Shown one piece after another: positions 32,235-43,952 of a stretch of 64,000 bases of DNA. The notes beneath the pieces were generated by a model. That model saw nothing but the letters and a program-made list of their open reading frames with translations, made no database searches and was not told the origin of the DNA. Position numbers and translations under genes: made by a program. Source of the stretch: Acholoe squamosa (lineage: Eukaryota; Annelida; Polychaeta; Phyllodocida; Polynoidae); NCBI GenBank assembly GCA_949317995.1, contig OX439035.1:1380681-1444680 (forward strand), in the 5' to 3' direction. Every line of letters starts with the position of its first letter. Position 1 is the stretch's first letter.

Positions 32235-33584
32235 AAGAAAATCTGAGATGGTCATCCAGGAAGATTGGTTGAAATGACATGGAATAGGCCATATGAGTAT
32301 TAGTATGTACCATCTCCAGACTTGACTTGCGGACTGTGCAGGGTACTGGTATAATAATCATGTTCATATATGCAGGGAGAGCATAGTGAAATGATTTTAT
32401 TAGTAGGTAACTTGGAATGATTTTGGATAATTACAGGTAAATGGATTTTTGTGGGTAAGTAAAGCTCTTTCTAGGGTATTTACAACTCTTGATAGTGGAG
32501 TGACTTGATATTGTTTTAGGATCAATAATCAAGTAGCACTGGACTTCTTGTAATTGAGTAAGATGAGTAATATTAGTTTGTTCCATAACTATGGTTTGAC
32601 TTAGTCCTGCAGCAGCTTTCTCCTTGGAACTGAGGTCTCAGTCACCAAAAGTTGACAACCTCTATTACAGGCAATCTCTAGTTATGACTGTAACACTGAG
32701 AGGCTGGCTGAGAGTCACAAACAGAAGTGTGAATTTAGTAATGGTCAATTTATAACACCAAATAATTAGTAGTAGTATAAAATTCAGACCAATCAATTGT
32801 AAACATAAGGCATTGGGTGACCCTGTCAGTGGTATAGAAACTGATCACTGAGGGACTTCAATGGACAGAGATAGAAAATATTGACATCTTACATAACACT
32901 ATTAATGACAAACCAATTAATCTATATTTGGATTACAAAAAAACATGTAATAGAGTTTCTCACTTAAAATTACTAGAGAAATTACAAGCTTTTGGAATTT
33001 TGGTTCTCTCCCACACCTGATTTCCAAATTACAAATGCTAAACTGCCTATTGTTGATATAATGGTGAGATATTTCCCTTGAACCTTCACAAGGCTATCTC
33101 AAATGAAAATTTGGGGATGCATGTTTACTGGGATATGTTCAAAATTCCATTTATTTGGAAAAAAATAATGATTTAATGATGGTTATCTGAAAATTCAAGG
33201 TGGTACCGTGAAAAACACATTATTAGGATTATTCCATTGGAGTGTCCTATACAGGGTTCATTTGTTAAACCTATGGGACTTCAATATTCAGATTTATAAA
33301 GTTAAAGTATGATAACGTGTAATATTACATACAACCAATCCAGTGAACACGCAGGCTTATCAGCCTGCCTGCTTTTATCTAATAATTCTCTTACCAAAGT
33401 AATGGGCCTGAACTATAAAAGTAAATAAAAGTTTGCTGCAGATACGAGCTAGTTCTCATAAACCAAATTTTATATGTCTGTAGGCTATCTAAATAAATAA
33501 TTCTTTATTTCTAGTCTATTCTAGTGTAGTATATATATATGAATTGAATGACTAAAACAAAAATCATGGCTCAAGTCTGCACAG
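30623..33584. other. Non-coding stretch
   Basis: No exon recognised. TTTGACAT words recur between about 30950 and 31080, and a long (TA)n tract lies at 32172-32232. The rest looks unique and AT-rich. No clear AATAAA follows the lectin stop closely. Confidence 0.4.
32172..32232. repeat. (TA)n microsatellite
   Basis: About 60 bases of alternating AT; the ORFs across it on both strands are Tyr-Ile artefacts. Confidence 0.95.
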
Positions 33585-33682
33585 TGGGGTCTTTTGGTAT
33601 CGGCGTGGAAATCCTCACGTAACGAAAACACATGTGGTGGGAAAAGGAAATGTTCCATTTACACTAAAAGTTTCTCAAAAAG
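33585..33682 (+). CDS. Candidate internal exon, unassigned
   Basis: Bounded by CTGCACAG and AAAAAG|GTAAGG. Two of three frames are open over its 98 bases, one encoding WGLLVSAWKSSRNENTCGGK, the other GVFWYRRGNPHVTKTHVVGK. I do not recognise either. The phase from the lectin exon 5 would meet a stop, so it is not a simple continuation of that gene. Both open frames continue into the candidate terminal exon at 34740. Confidence 0.25.
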
Positions 33683-34248
33683 GTAAGGAGTTTCAATCAA
33701 ATTCTGATGAAATAATGTGTGTTATATATGTGAAGGTCAGCAATTGTCTTAGATTGCATTGAAACGAAGCATTTTGGGTTATATTTCCCTCTGATTGAAA
33801 GTCCCAAGCCATAGACTGGCCATAGCAGCTTGGTAATGCCATTTAGTTTGGCCAGAAAGCCCCTTACTCTTTAAGGCTTGATTTTCCTCACATACATAAT
33901 GTTTTTGCTGGGGAATAGAAATTGCCCTTCCTGAGCTACTCCTGTTGTATATTTATCCCCAAATCATTGTTATTTGTTGAAATTAGGGCCTACCTTTACT
34001 GCTAGTGTTCATTAGGTCCAGTTTGGATATTTTGAAAGGACACCCCAGCCTGTCTGGGGTGAGAAGTGTTGATTATTTCTTGAAATTTTCACCTCCCACT
34101 TCCCAAAAGTGTATTATTTTGTGAGATTACCTGCTCTTATCATTGTTTATTTACTCCTCAACATACAATCAATCATTTCAGTACATATAACCTCTCTTTT
34201 GGTATGTACTTTGCCAGCAATATTCCTTTCCCCCACTCCTCGGCATTT

Positions 34249-35305
34249 CGTTACATATGTGAGGTGTTTACTGTATGTGTTGCACCACACACCTCCAAAT
34301 ATAATTTTTCAAATAAATTGCTTGATAATCTTATAATAGTGTCTCTATCTAATATCCTGGATAGAATTAAGGCAATTACCATGTAAATTTCTGCAAGTTT
34401 TCCACAAATTGGAAAACGTTACATATGTGAGGTTTTGTTCATTTTTGTTACAATGCATACTTCAGACCCACCCAGACTACATAATTCACCATTAGATGTG
34501 CATATGGTTCCCCAAAATAAAATAGTAGTGAATGCAACTATTCTTTTCAAAAAATTGTTATGGTTGCTTTATTCTAGGGTAAGGCTGCACTGTTGGTCAG
34601 TAATGATATTTTTTTAGTTCTATCCTTACACATTTTTCTGGTCCTATTTACTTCTCATCCCCCATTGATAAACTGTAGAGCATAATTGCTTGATATTACT
34701 CACCTTAGTTGTTCAACAATTGTATTCAATCTTTTGCAGTCTGCAAGTTTCTGAGGAGGACAGGCTGCCCAATGAGGATGGCATGCACTCAGAGTGAGAT
34801 GGAAATGACCCATAATAATAGTCTAATGTGCTAAGATATGCCTTTGAACAATTAATTTAACAAGTCCTGTACGAGAAATAATGATGCAGATGATCTGTGA
34901 TGTTTAAAAGTATTGCTATCTAAATCCTCACATACGTTACATTTTTTTTCTTTGGTAATCAGAAGTGCCTTTGCAGATCTGGACAAGAATGTATATATAT
35001 TGTTGAAAAGAGTGACATCTCTTGAAAGTAGGGACACTCTAGATAATAGAGTGTGTTTTTCATGAAGATCTAATTAGTTTTAAATCCATGAGGGAAAAGT
35101 TATTTATGCTAGGCTACATATTCAAAACTTTCACTGATCTCCATATTTAGCGCTGAGGTATAATAAAAGGTTCTTGGTGCAGGGATTTCATTTTTGCTAC
35201 ACCTTAAGGCATGTATTGTAACATTTTGGACATGAAATCTGATGTATATAGGATGATATTTAACAGCTTTTATGACTGTTTGTTTAAAACGTTACATATG
35301 TGAGG
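34249..35305. other. Three copies of CGTTACATATGTGAGG in 1.1 kb
   Basis: Exact 16-mers at 34249-34264, 34417-34432 and 35290-35305, with a variant on the opposite strand at 34925-34939 (CCTCACATACGTTAC). The surrounding bases differ, so this is not a simple tandem repeat. Confidence 0.6.
34740..34797 (+). CDS. Candidate terminal exon, unassigned
   Basis: Acceptor TCTTTTGCAG at 34730-34739; in phase 2 it encodes LQVSEEDRLPNEDGMHSE then TGA (34795-34797). That phase fits the exon candidate at 33585-33682. A second frame is also open. It is too short for a family assignment. Confidence 0.2.
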
Positions 35306-36704
35306 GTAAAGAATTATGGTTTTACACCACAGGCTATAAAAACTGACTCATTAGGAGTTGGTGACTTGAATCAACCTTTCTAACAAGCCAAGATATAGGG
35401 CTTTCAATAAAATAAAGTGTTGTTAAATAATATTAAGTTTTTGATTTCATTGGTTCTCAGGCTGGTGCACATTCTTCACTGAATCACCCCATATAATTGT
35501 TCTGTATGTCTTCAAACCACATGCCAACATGATACCTCATGTATAAGACACACCCTGAGTTGAAGAGGGGGATTTCACTAGAAGGACACACAGGGCTTGA
35601 TTTTAGGTATTTTAATACCATTCTATAGTATGATATCCTCTATATAGCACCCCTCATATCCCATAAGTGACTCTAGGAGTCAATCCTCATATAGGCTGGA
35701 CTTTATATGGAAGGTTTTATAGCATACTTTTGTTCCTCTACAGTCTTTAGCATCAATAACATATTTTTGACAAAATACCATGTCATATTAGTACCTTCTC
35801 AGTATTCCACATGAATAAGACGTTGTTTCCATATTTTCTATTCCTTAGCTCATTCCAAGCATAACTCCTTTCTTGTCATAAGATTGCTAAGTTATTACTT
35901 CTCCTCACAACAAATGGAAAGCTTCTGCATGTTCCTTTTGTCCATTTAAGGGGTTTAGGCACCATTGCTAGGTAACTTCTTGTCTTGGCTACAAATAGAA
36001 AGCTTCAGTGCCTTCCTTGGCTCCATTTGAGTGGGGTAGGTACCATCAGAGTGTCACTGTAAATTAGTGTATAGAGCTTCTCAGTATCATATCAATGAAC
36101 CTTGTTTCATCACCTTTCCATACCCAAAGACATAGGACAACATAAAAACACATGTAGCTTTCAGTAATTCTGAGAATTAAATAACTCCTAATGACCCCCT
36201 TTACTGGTCCTCTATTACATAAGAAAGAAATGTCCTTTGCCCTGTAAATAGGTCAGTAGTATTGCTTTGCTGCAGATACATTGACACAGAACTAGAATAT
36301 TATTTAAAAATTCTTATTTCATAGGCAACGAATAGGTTTAGAGTGACTATATACCACATTTTCTTCATGTTGATGACATGTTTTATCCAGAAAACATGAG
36401 TTTAATGATAAAGAAAAAATAAGCTTCCTGCCAAATTATTCACTTGTATCTTTTGTATTTTTGCATTTCATGCATCTTTAACATCAAATTTCTCAGGAAT
36501 GAGAAGATACTCAGCAATTTCCTTATGTTTTTTTGTGAACTCAGCACCCTTGAATTGCTCAAGATGAGTTGGTTTTATCCCAGCTGTCCTCAGAAAATGT
36601 TCCCGAGTGTAATCTGTAGGTGGTTACATATTATGGAGTTGTGCTGTATATAAATGGAGTACAAGATCAATGGGGCATATTGCTATTGTTGATCAAGGTG
36701 ATAC
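35306..36704. other. No gene seen
   Basis: AT-rich unique sequence; the one ORF (36444-36653) has no recognisable domain. Confidence 0.35.
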
Positions 36705-36975
36705 CTTGTCCTTAACCCTTTCCTCCCTATCCTGCATATATGCAGTACTATAATAATGTATTTGGAAAACACAGGGATGGAAAGGGTTAAGACATCCACA
36801 TACCTTATAGGGTTAACCCTTGAACTCCCTATACTGCATATATGCAGTACTATAACACTATATTTGGAAAACACAGAGATGGAAAGGGTTAAGACATCCA
36901 CATACCTTAAAGGGTTAAGCCTTGAACTCCCTATCCTGCATATAATGCAGTACTATAACACAGTATTTGGAAAAC
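36705..36975 (+). repeat. 101-bp tandem repeat, about 2.6 copies, with inverted termini
   Basis: CTGCATATATGCAGTAC recurs near 36732, 36834 and 36936. Each unit is bounded by CTTAACCCTTTCC and its exact complement GGAAAGGGTTAAG, so the array may be a TIR element that duplicated in tandem. Confidence 0.7.
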
Positions 36976-36994
36976 ACAGTTAAAGTACATCAAT

Positions 36995-37731
36995 GTATAT
37001 GAAGTGCATAAGTCATTTCTAAAGTACTTTTTTTTAAATACTTCAAACAAGAGTCAAAACTAGCAGTAGGCATCATCCATTATCACAAATAAAAATGATA
37101 CGTCTGACTGATCCTCAATCAACTATTCTCATCTGCCTCTGATATCCAGCGTTAGATTGAACTTTATGATTGACTGTCTTCGCTCTGTATGTGCTGATCA
37201 CCAAGAACAGTAAATGCTTTATTTACTAGCCTACAGATGGAACTAAAGCACCTCCACATTGTGAACAATCTTGTGGGGTTTTTATTCCACAAATAATCTT
37301 TATCCCACAAATCAACACTAATTTGTTTGATAAAGACACCCACAGGTCTTTATCCCACAAATGTGGCATTAAAGCACAAATGTCTTTATCCCAAAAAGCC
37401 TATATAATCACAGATTGCCCAGTCTTTCTCTCACAAAGCCTACATAGTGACTTAACATGTCATCTAATCCCAGTGTATTTGTGGGATAAAGACATTTGTG
37501 CTTTAATGCCATATCTGTGGGATAAAGACTCTTAGGTGCCTTTACATGACACCCACGGTTGTCATGTAAAGATCATGTGAGGATCAGTTAGCCGTAACAA
37601 CCTGCTCAATCTTGCAGAGACCTGAACGATATTACACCATTATTTTTTGTGATAACGGATCCACTTGTTTTGACTCCTGTTTGAAGTATTTAAAAAAAGT
37701 ACTTTAGAAATGACTTACGTACTTCATATAC
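36995..37731. mobile_element. 740-bp foldback element
   Basis: The left arm (from GTATATGAAGTGCATAAGTC through AAGTACTTTTTTTTAAATAC to GAGTCAAAAC, about 36995-37060) is repeated inverted at about 37666-37731. Inside, a second inverted pair with GTCTTTATCCCACAAATGTG lies at 37346-37394 and 37481-37529, and a hairpin TTTACATGACA...TGTCATGTAAA at 37540-37571. No transposase. Confidence 0.75.
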
Positions 37732-40110
37732 GTACGCCATATCTGCGGCTTTCCTATCACTGGGGGAATTGCTGATAAGTAGGTGGGTAGTATTGTAAGA
37801 TATAGATATTTTCAAAAGTGCCGTTCCTTTTATACATCAGTCCAATTTGACAAGAAAAAAGTCAGAGCCTTTATGAATTTCCTCCAACAGCCTTATAAAT
37901 ATATCCAGTCTGTTATGTATTGAAATATAATCACATCCACTTTGAACCTTCCTATGGGGATGAACATAAACTTCACCAGTGTTCTGTACAGGATATATAC
38001 ACAGTGCATTCTGTTTCAGCATCAGCTATACACAGGATCTGGTCCCAATGTCCCCAGCAATACCAATAACTGGAGGGGCAAGGAAATATATAGAGGATTG
38101 CCATCGACCCCGGTGCCACTGACCACCTCAGTTTGGCTGTTGGTGACGTCAGAGCCAAGACAGAATTGCTTCTATTGCATGCCCAGTAGGTCCTCTCTGC
38201 ACCCTTACAGCGATCAATAGAAGCACAGAACCATTTATGATCCTGGTACCGGTCGCAACCTGGTCTATATTACTCAAAGGCATGTTATTTTTGTTAAATG
38301 TCTGCGCCCAAGCCTTAACACCAAGGGCTGCTATTGCAAATGTAAAATGGGACTAGAAATCCTAGTATATATATATATTCATGTTATCACTTGTTATGGA
38401 CTACTCACCTACTAGACAACTTTCCTGATACATTGAGGTGGTCATAGGGATGCTCAAGCATTGTGGTATTGGCAGAATTCTGCTGGCCTTTCAAAACATT
38501 GTGACTAACTACTGTCACATATATATGAAACACCTTTAAGACCCGCACTCAGTGCCGCCCACATCCCTACCGACCAGCAGCGCTGCCTGCTATGTAATGG
38601 GTCTAGTATATATATTCATGTTATCACTAACTACTGTCACATATATATGAAACATATTAAGACCCGCAGTCAGTGCTGCCTGCATCCCTACTGACTGGCA
38701 GGGCTGCCTTCTATGGCAACCGCTGCTCAGCAGACCCCCATCTGCTACTAAGGAACCTAACAATAGTGTCTATAATGCCAGTCTGTACTGGATATGTGGG
38801 ATGGCTGTATAAGGCCTAGACCACAATAGGGGAAGATGCAGACAGACAGGGATACCAGCCAATTACCTGCACTGTTCAAATAAAGCATCCCTTAAACAAT
38901 CATGTAACTCCATTGTAGTGGAGACATAACAGTTGGATGCTGGACCTAACCTTGTCTGGGGCAATTAACCCCAGAGTTGCGATATAAGGCCCCCTGTAGG
39001 AGGTCCAACCATCTCAGTAACAAGCAAAACATCAAGAGGCACAAACCTCCACCTACAGGCCAAGACCACCTCTTCAGGACAGACTACGCCCCACCAGGTA
39101 TAGTTCTGCCCCCATAGTGGCCAAAGGCTCTGCCCAACTTTACTCTAGAGGGTAACATACTTTATACATTTCTTACCTCTATATTAGACACTGGAGCCCA
39201 GGTATGGGAACCCACCTAGCAACTTCTGTATGAACACTACTTGCTATGAACTCTAAGAGCTGGAATGTGGGAACTATATAGACATTTCCATATGGATAAT
39301 GAGTTGATAATGAGTCTCCACTTATTAGGTAGGTATATCATGCTAATTATCAATCTAAATTTATATTCAAATTTAATGGACAGTATAATAGAGAAGACAT
39401 TAAAGGAAATCTGGTTCATACACATTAAGGATTACTATAGGAAGAGAAAAGGAATTCTCAGAACGTCTAAGTGGACCATTGGTATTCAAAGTGAGAAGAC
39501 GAGTCAAAGTGACTGCACGATAAGATTTTCGTGTTCGACCCTTCTTAGTAAATAACCAACACAGTGCATCAGGTTTGTCATTATGGATTTAAATCACTTT
39601 AAACAGTGTGTGTGTGATTGGGGGGGGGAGGGTTTGAGGCATTTTCATTCATCAATGACCAACCAGATACAAATTCACAATTATACTAATGGAGTGATTA
39701 TGTTGTAAGTACAGGAGGGGCTGGTTAGTTTTCACAGAGATCCTAGAAAAAGCCTCCCCTCCTTGAGGAATGAATATATTACTTCCCCCCCCCATAGAGA
39801 CTACACATGTACTAGCAGAAACACAATATACGCAATAACCACTAGTAACTTTTGGAGCAACAGACACCTGTAGTTAAGATTATAAAGTCTACATTACTTG
39901 CAGCAGTTTGTAAGGCCTCCTATAATTGCTTATCATCGTAAATGTAGAAAAAGGGGACTTGTTATGAGGGACTTTTGACTGCTTTACCCTACAGTACCCT
40001 TGAAGTAGCACTACCAGATGAAGCAAAGTTTCTAAGGATGGAATCCGTACTTGATTCTCTGTAATCTTTCATATTGACTCTCCTTTAACTGCTACTTTGG
40101 GGAAGTGTTT
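37732..40110. other. Non-coding; one short duplication
   Basis: Apart from the direct duplication at 38505-38710, I see no gene. ORFs such as 37942-38220 and 39265-39555 have no domain or splice support. Confidence 0.35.
38505..38710 (+). repeat. Direct duplication with about 121-bp offset
   Basis: AACTACTGTCACATATATATGAAAC followed by AAGACCCGCACTCAGTGC and a GCATCCCTAC word occurs twice (from 38505 and from about 38627), with a TATATATTCATGTTATCACT word before each copy. Confidence 0.65.
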
Positions 40111-41642
40111 TATAACCTTAAATATCAGTCAAGCTAATTTGTTGGTTATCTATGATCTTGATTAAAAGAGATTGGCATCCTTCTGCATGTAACTTCTGTT
40201 TAAAACTGCTCTATAGCTAAAGGTCTAACTTGTGCTCCATGAGAATTTTAAGTTGATAGGATATATTTTAAGATCTGATGATGAGTTCTGGAGAAAGTCA
40301 AGCCCTAGCGAGCATAGATCTAAGTTGACAGTGTAAAATTGTTTCATGTGTCTATTGTAGGGGATCCAGGTGCCACCTAGCATGTACCATACTGACCTGG
40401 TAATGGTTGGAAGGTGGAAAATGTCAGGCCAGAGTATATAGCTCAGTGGTAGAGCACTTAATTGCAAGTTGAGAGACTTAGGTTCGAATCCAGGTGTTTT
40501 TCAGTTTTTTCACTGACCTCTATACCATGATACAGATTGTTATTCTACAATTAAGGCAGCATAACCACCTATTATCTCTTCGCAATCAAGGCTGATGCCA
40601 ATTTTGATTGGGAAGTTAGTCAGCGCTCAATTCCACAGTGGTGAAGTGCCCTGCTCTTTTCTAGTTACAAGTTCTGTTTGGTTATTGTGGTGTCAATATA
40701 CTTGATTACATATTTAGTTTATTCAGGAATTTTTGCCAGTCACTTGCTACTTTTTTATTTAATGGGAAATGATTTGAAGGAATTGACGGAGGATCTTCTT
40801 TTATGTTGGATATGAATTGGTTCTAAATATGGAATTTTCTATAAGGGTTCTTATTAGGACCACCAAACCTAAATGCCTTCCAGTGGACAAACTTCTCCAT
40901 GGACCACAAAGCACAGATAGCTGAACAACACCAACTTAAAGATGAACAGCAATGTCAAGCTGATGCTCACATTTTTAAAGATCAATACAAAGGTTAATGC
41001 ACATGTCCGCTTAAAAGTGTGTGTCATATCACAAAACTTTTATGAATATGATACTAACAATAGAGGGATAATTGTGTCAAGTCATAAGTGCGCATGTGCC
41101 CCCAGGTAGCTTCAGTCTGCATCAATCGAGGCACCATTAACAAAACAGGGTAAGCAAGTCAGTGCAAAATGTGTGATTTGTTTTCACTGCTTTTATATAC
41201 TCACAATGGATATGGGCTCCAAAAACTGAAAGATTTGCAGAAAATGACATTTCTGAGATATTCACATTTTTATCAGCACCTCATCTTAAGAATGACAGTT
41301 TTAGGGGGTCCCAAGTTTTGTATATAAAAAGGAATGTTATGTCATGTCTGCCACTTCACATTTAACACCTTGAATTCCTAAGAAACACTTAAGTTAAGAG
41401 ATTTCTTTTTCAGTTTGGGGATATGTCCTGTGTGGGTTTTGTATCTCTGAAAATAGTTTTGACCTACTCCTATTTCTCTGGGAGCTAGGTCTATTCAAGT
41501 GAACTTATACTGAGATTTGTGGTGGACCTGAAATTCACATTTTCTGCAATATGATGCTTTAGGCACATGTACACCTACTTTAAACTGTGTTTTTACCATA
41601 TATATTAACCAGTTGTAGGTGATTGAAAGTCCCAAGGTGTAG
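40111..41642 (+). repeat. Segmental duplication, copy A (1532 bp)
   Basis: Begins TATAACCTTAAATATCAGTC and ends GATTGAAAGTCCCAAGGTG. It matches 42251-43952 almost base for base, offset 2140 at the start and 2310 at the end because copy A lacks about 170 bases after position 41150. Both copies include a tRNA-Cys-like segment. Confidence 0.95.
40432..40502 (+). tRNA. tRNA-Cys-like pseudogene (copy A)
   Basis: D arm GCTCAGTGGTAGAGC, anticodon loop TTGCAAG (anticodon GCA), T loop TTCGAAT: a recognisable tRNA-Cys plan. The acceptor stem does not pair properly and the T stem has a mismatch, and no poly-T terminator follows at the right distance. Best read as a tRNA-derived repeat head, not a working gene. 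Confidence 0.5.
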
Positions 41643-42250
41643 AGGCAAGGAGAAAGGGTGCTCCGTGCTAAAAGTCAAATTTAAAATTCAAATCATTAGC
41701 TTTACAGTGATACATAGCATGAGAAGATACTCCTGTTAGTTTTGGAGGAATGGCTTGCTAGATATGGGTAGGTGTGACCATTTCAAGAATGTTAATAAGC
41801 TCTATGACTAATTGGTCATGAGATATATAGCTAATTAGCATAATTTATGCTAATTAGCTAAATTCGTATAATTTTTTATTCTTTTGCCCATAGCTTTTGA
41901 TCTAGAAATGGTATTTTCATTCTGTTTTCGCCATAGTAAACCTTGTGGGATGTTCCTTCAAATGGAATCATTGATTTTCCTATTTAGAATGAAAATCATG
42001 TTTCCATGGCAACAGAAATCAACAAAAATGCCTATTTTGGCCCAAAAACATTCTTTTTACATGCCCAATTTGGAACCTTTCCACCCAAAATAGAACCTTT
42101 TATCAAAAACCATTGAATTCTCCATAAAAAAGTAGCCTATAACAGTTTTAGTCATATTTTTCCTATTCTAGTCCATAGTGGTGCCCCCTGGTGGCTAAAT
42201 CTGGTACTAAATCCCGCAGTAACTGTCCTTTCTGCTTGCTGGCTCACTAA

Positions 42251-43952
42251 TATAACCTTAAATATCAGTCAAGCTAATTTGTTGGTTATCTATGATCTTG
42301 ATTAAAAGAGATTGGCATCCTTCTGCATGTAACTTCTGTTTAAAACTGCTCTATAGCTAAAGGTCTAACTTGTGCTCCATGAGAATTTTAGGTTGATAGG
42401 ATATAATTTAAGATCTGATGATGAGTTCCGGAGAAAGTCAAGCCCTAGCGAGCATAGATCTAAGTTGACAGTGTAACATTGTTTCATGTGTCTATTGTAG
42501 GGGATCCAGGTGCCACCTAGCATGTACCATACTGACCTGGTAATGGTTGGAAGGTGGAAAATGTCAGGCCAGAGTATATAGCTCAGTGGTAGAGCACTTA
42601 ATTGCAAGTTGAGAGACTTAGGTTCGAATCCAGGGGTTTCCAGAAACGTTTTCACTGACCTCTATACTATGATACAGATTGTTATTCTACAATTAAGGCA
42701 GCATAACCACCTACTATCTCTTCACAATCAAGGCTAATGCTAATTTTGATTGGGAAGTTAGTCAGTGCTCAATTCCACAGTGGTGAAGTGCCCTGCTCTT
42801 TTCCAGTTACAAGTTCTGTTTCGTTATTGTGGTGTCAATATACTTGATTACATATTTAGTTTATTCAGGAATTTTTGCCAGTCACTTGCTACTTTTTTAT
42901 TTGATGGGAAATGATTTGAAGGAATTGTCGGAGGATCTTCTTTTATGTTGGATATGATTGGTTCTAAATATAGAATTTTCTATAAGGGTTCTTATTAGGA
43001 CCACCAAACTTAAATGCCTTCTAGTGGACAAACTTCTTCATTGACCACAAAGCACAGATAGCTGAACAACACCAACTTAAAGATGAACAGCAATGTCAAG
43101 CTGATGCTCACATTTTTGATGATCAATACAAAGGTTAATGCACATGTCCGCTTAAAAGTGTGTGTCATATCACAAAACTTTTATGAATATGATACTAACG
43201 ATAGAGGGATAATTGTGTCAAGTCATCAGTGCGCATGTGCCCCCAGGTAGCTTCAGTCTGCATCAATCGAGGCACCATTATTCAAACAAAACAGGGTAAG
43301 CAAGTCAGTGCAAAATGTGTGTTTATTTTGTTTTCTCTTTGTTTATTCTCATTAAATAGATTGGGACAGTTATCCTTATTCCAAGGCCAACCTTCTGTTT
43401 GTATGTTTATTCACACTTACTTATCACTGTTTACAATGGAGACAGGATTATCATCTCAAGGTCAATCTAATCATAGAAATTTCAGTTTTCCTATTTTCAC
43501 TGCTTTTATATACTCACAATGGATATGGGCTCCTGAAACTGAAAGGTTTGCAGAAAATGACATTTTTGAGATATTCACATTTTTATCAGCACCTCATCTT
43601 AGGAATGACAGTTTTAGGGGGTCCAAAGCTTTGTATATGAAAAGGAATGTTATGTCATGTCTGCCACTTCACATTTAACACCCTGAATTCCTAAGAAACA
43701 CTTAAGTTAAGAGATTTCTTTTTCAGTTTGGGGATATGTCCTGTGTGGGTTTTGTATCTCTGAAAATAGTTTTGACCTACTCCTATTTCTCTGGGAGCTA
43801 GGTCTATTCAAGTGAACTTATACTGAGATTTGTGGTGGACCTGAAATTCACATTTTCTGCAATATGATGCTTTAGGCACATGTACACCTACTATAAACTG
43901 TGTTTTTACCATATATATTAACCAGTTGTAGGTGATTGAAAGTCCCAAGGTG
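42251..43952 (+). repeat. Segmental duplication, copy B (1702 bp)
   Basis: Counterpart of 40111-41642, with an extra segment of about 170 bases near 43300-43490. Few substitutions elsewhere, so it is young. The intervening 600 bases (41643-42250) are unique and gene-free. The 149-codon ORF at 43229-43678 runs through this copy only because of the extra segment and has no domain. Confidence 0.95.
42572..42642 (+). tRNA. tRNA-Cys-like pseudogene (copy B)
   Basis: Same as 40432-40502, with changes at the 3' end. The acceptor stem is also poor here. Confidence 0.5.

Noticed and set aside
30623-33584. Further lectin exons after the TGA at 30620
   Set aside because: No CTLD motifs found in any frame; the candidate exon at 33585 is out of phase with exon 5.
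40432-40502. Functional tRNA-Cys gene
   Set aside because: Anticodon arm and T loop are good, but the acceptor stem does not pair and the copy at 42572 shows the same defect.
43229-43678. 149-codon ORF
   Set aside because: Lies in one copy of the segmental duplication and is disrupted in the other; no domain.
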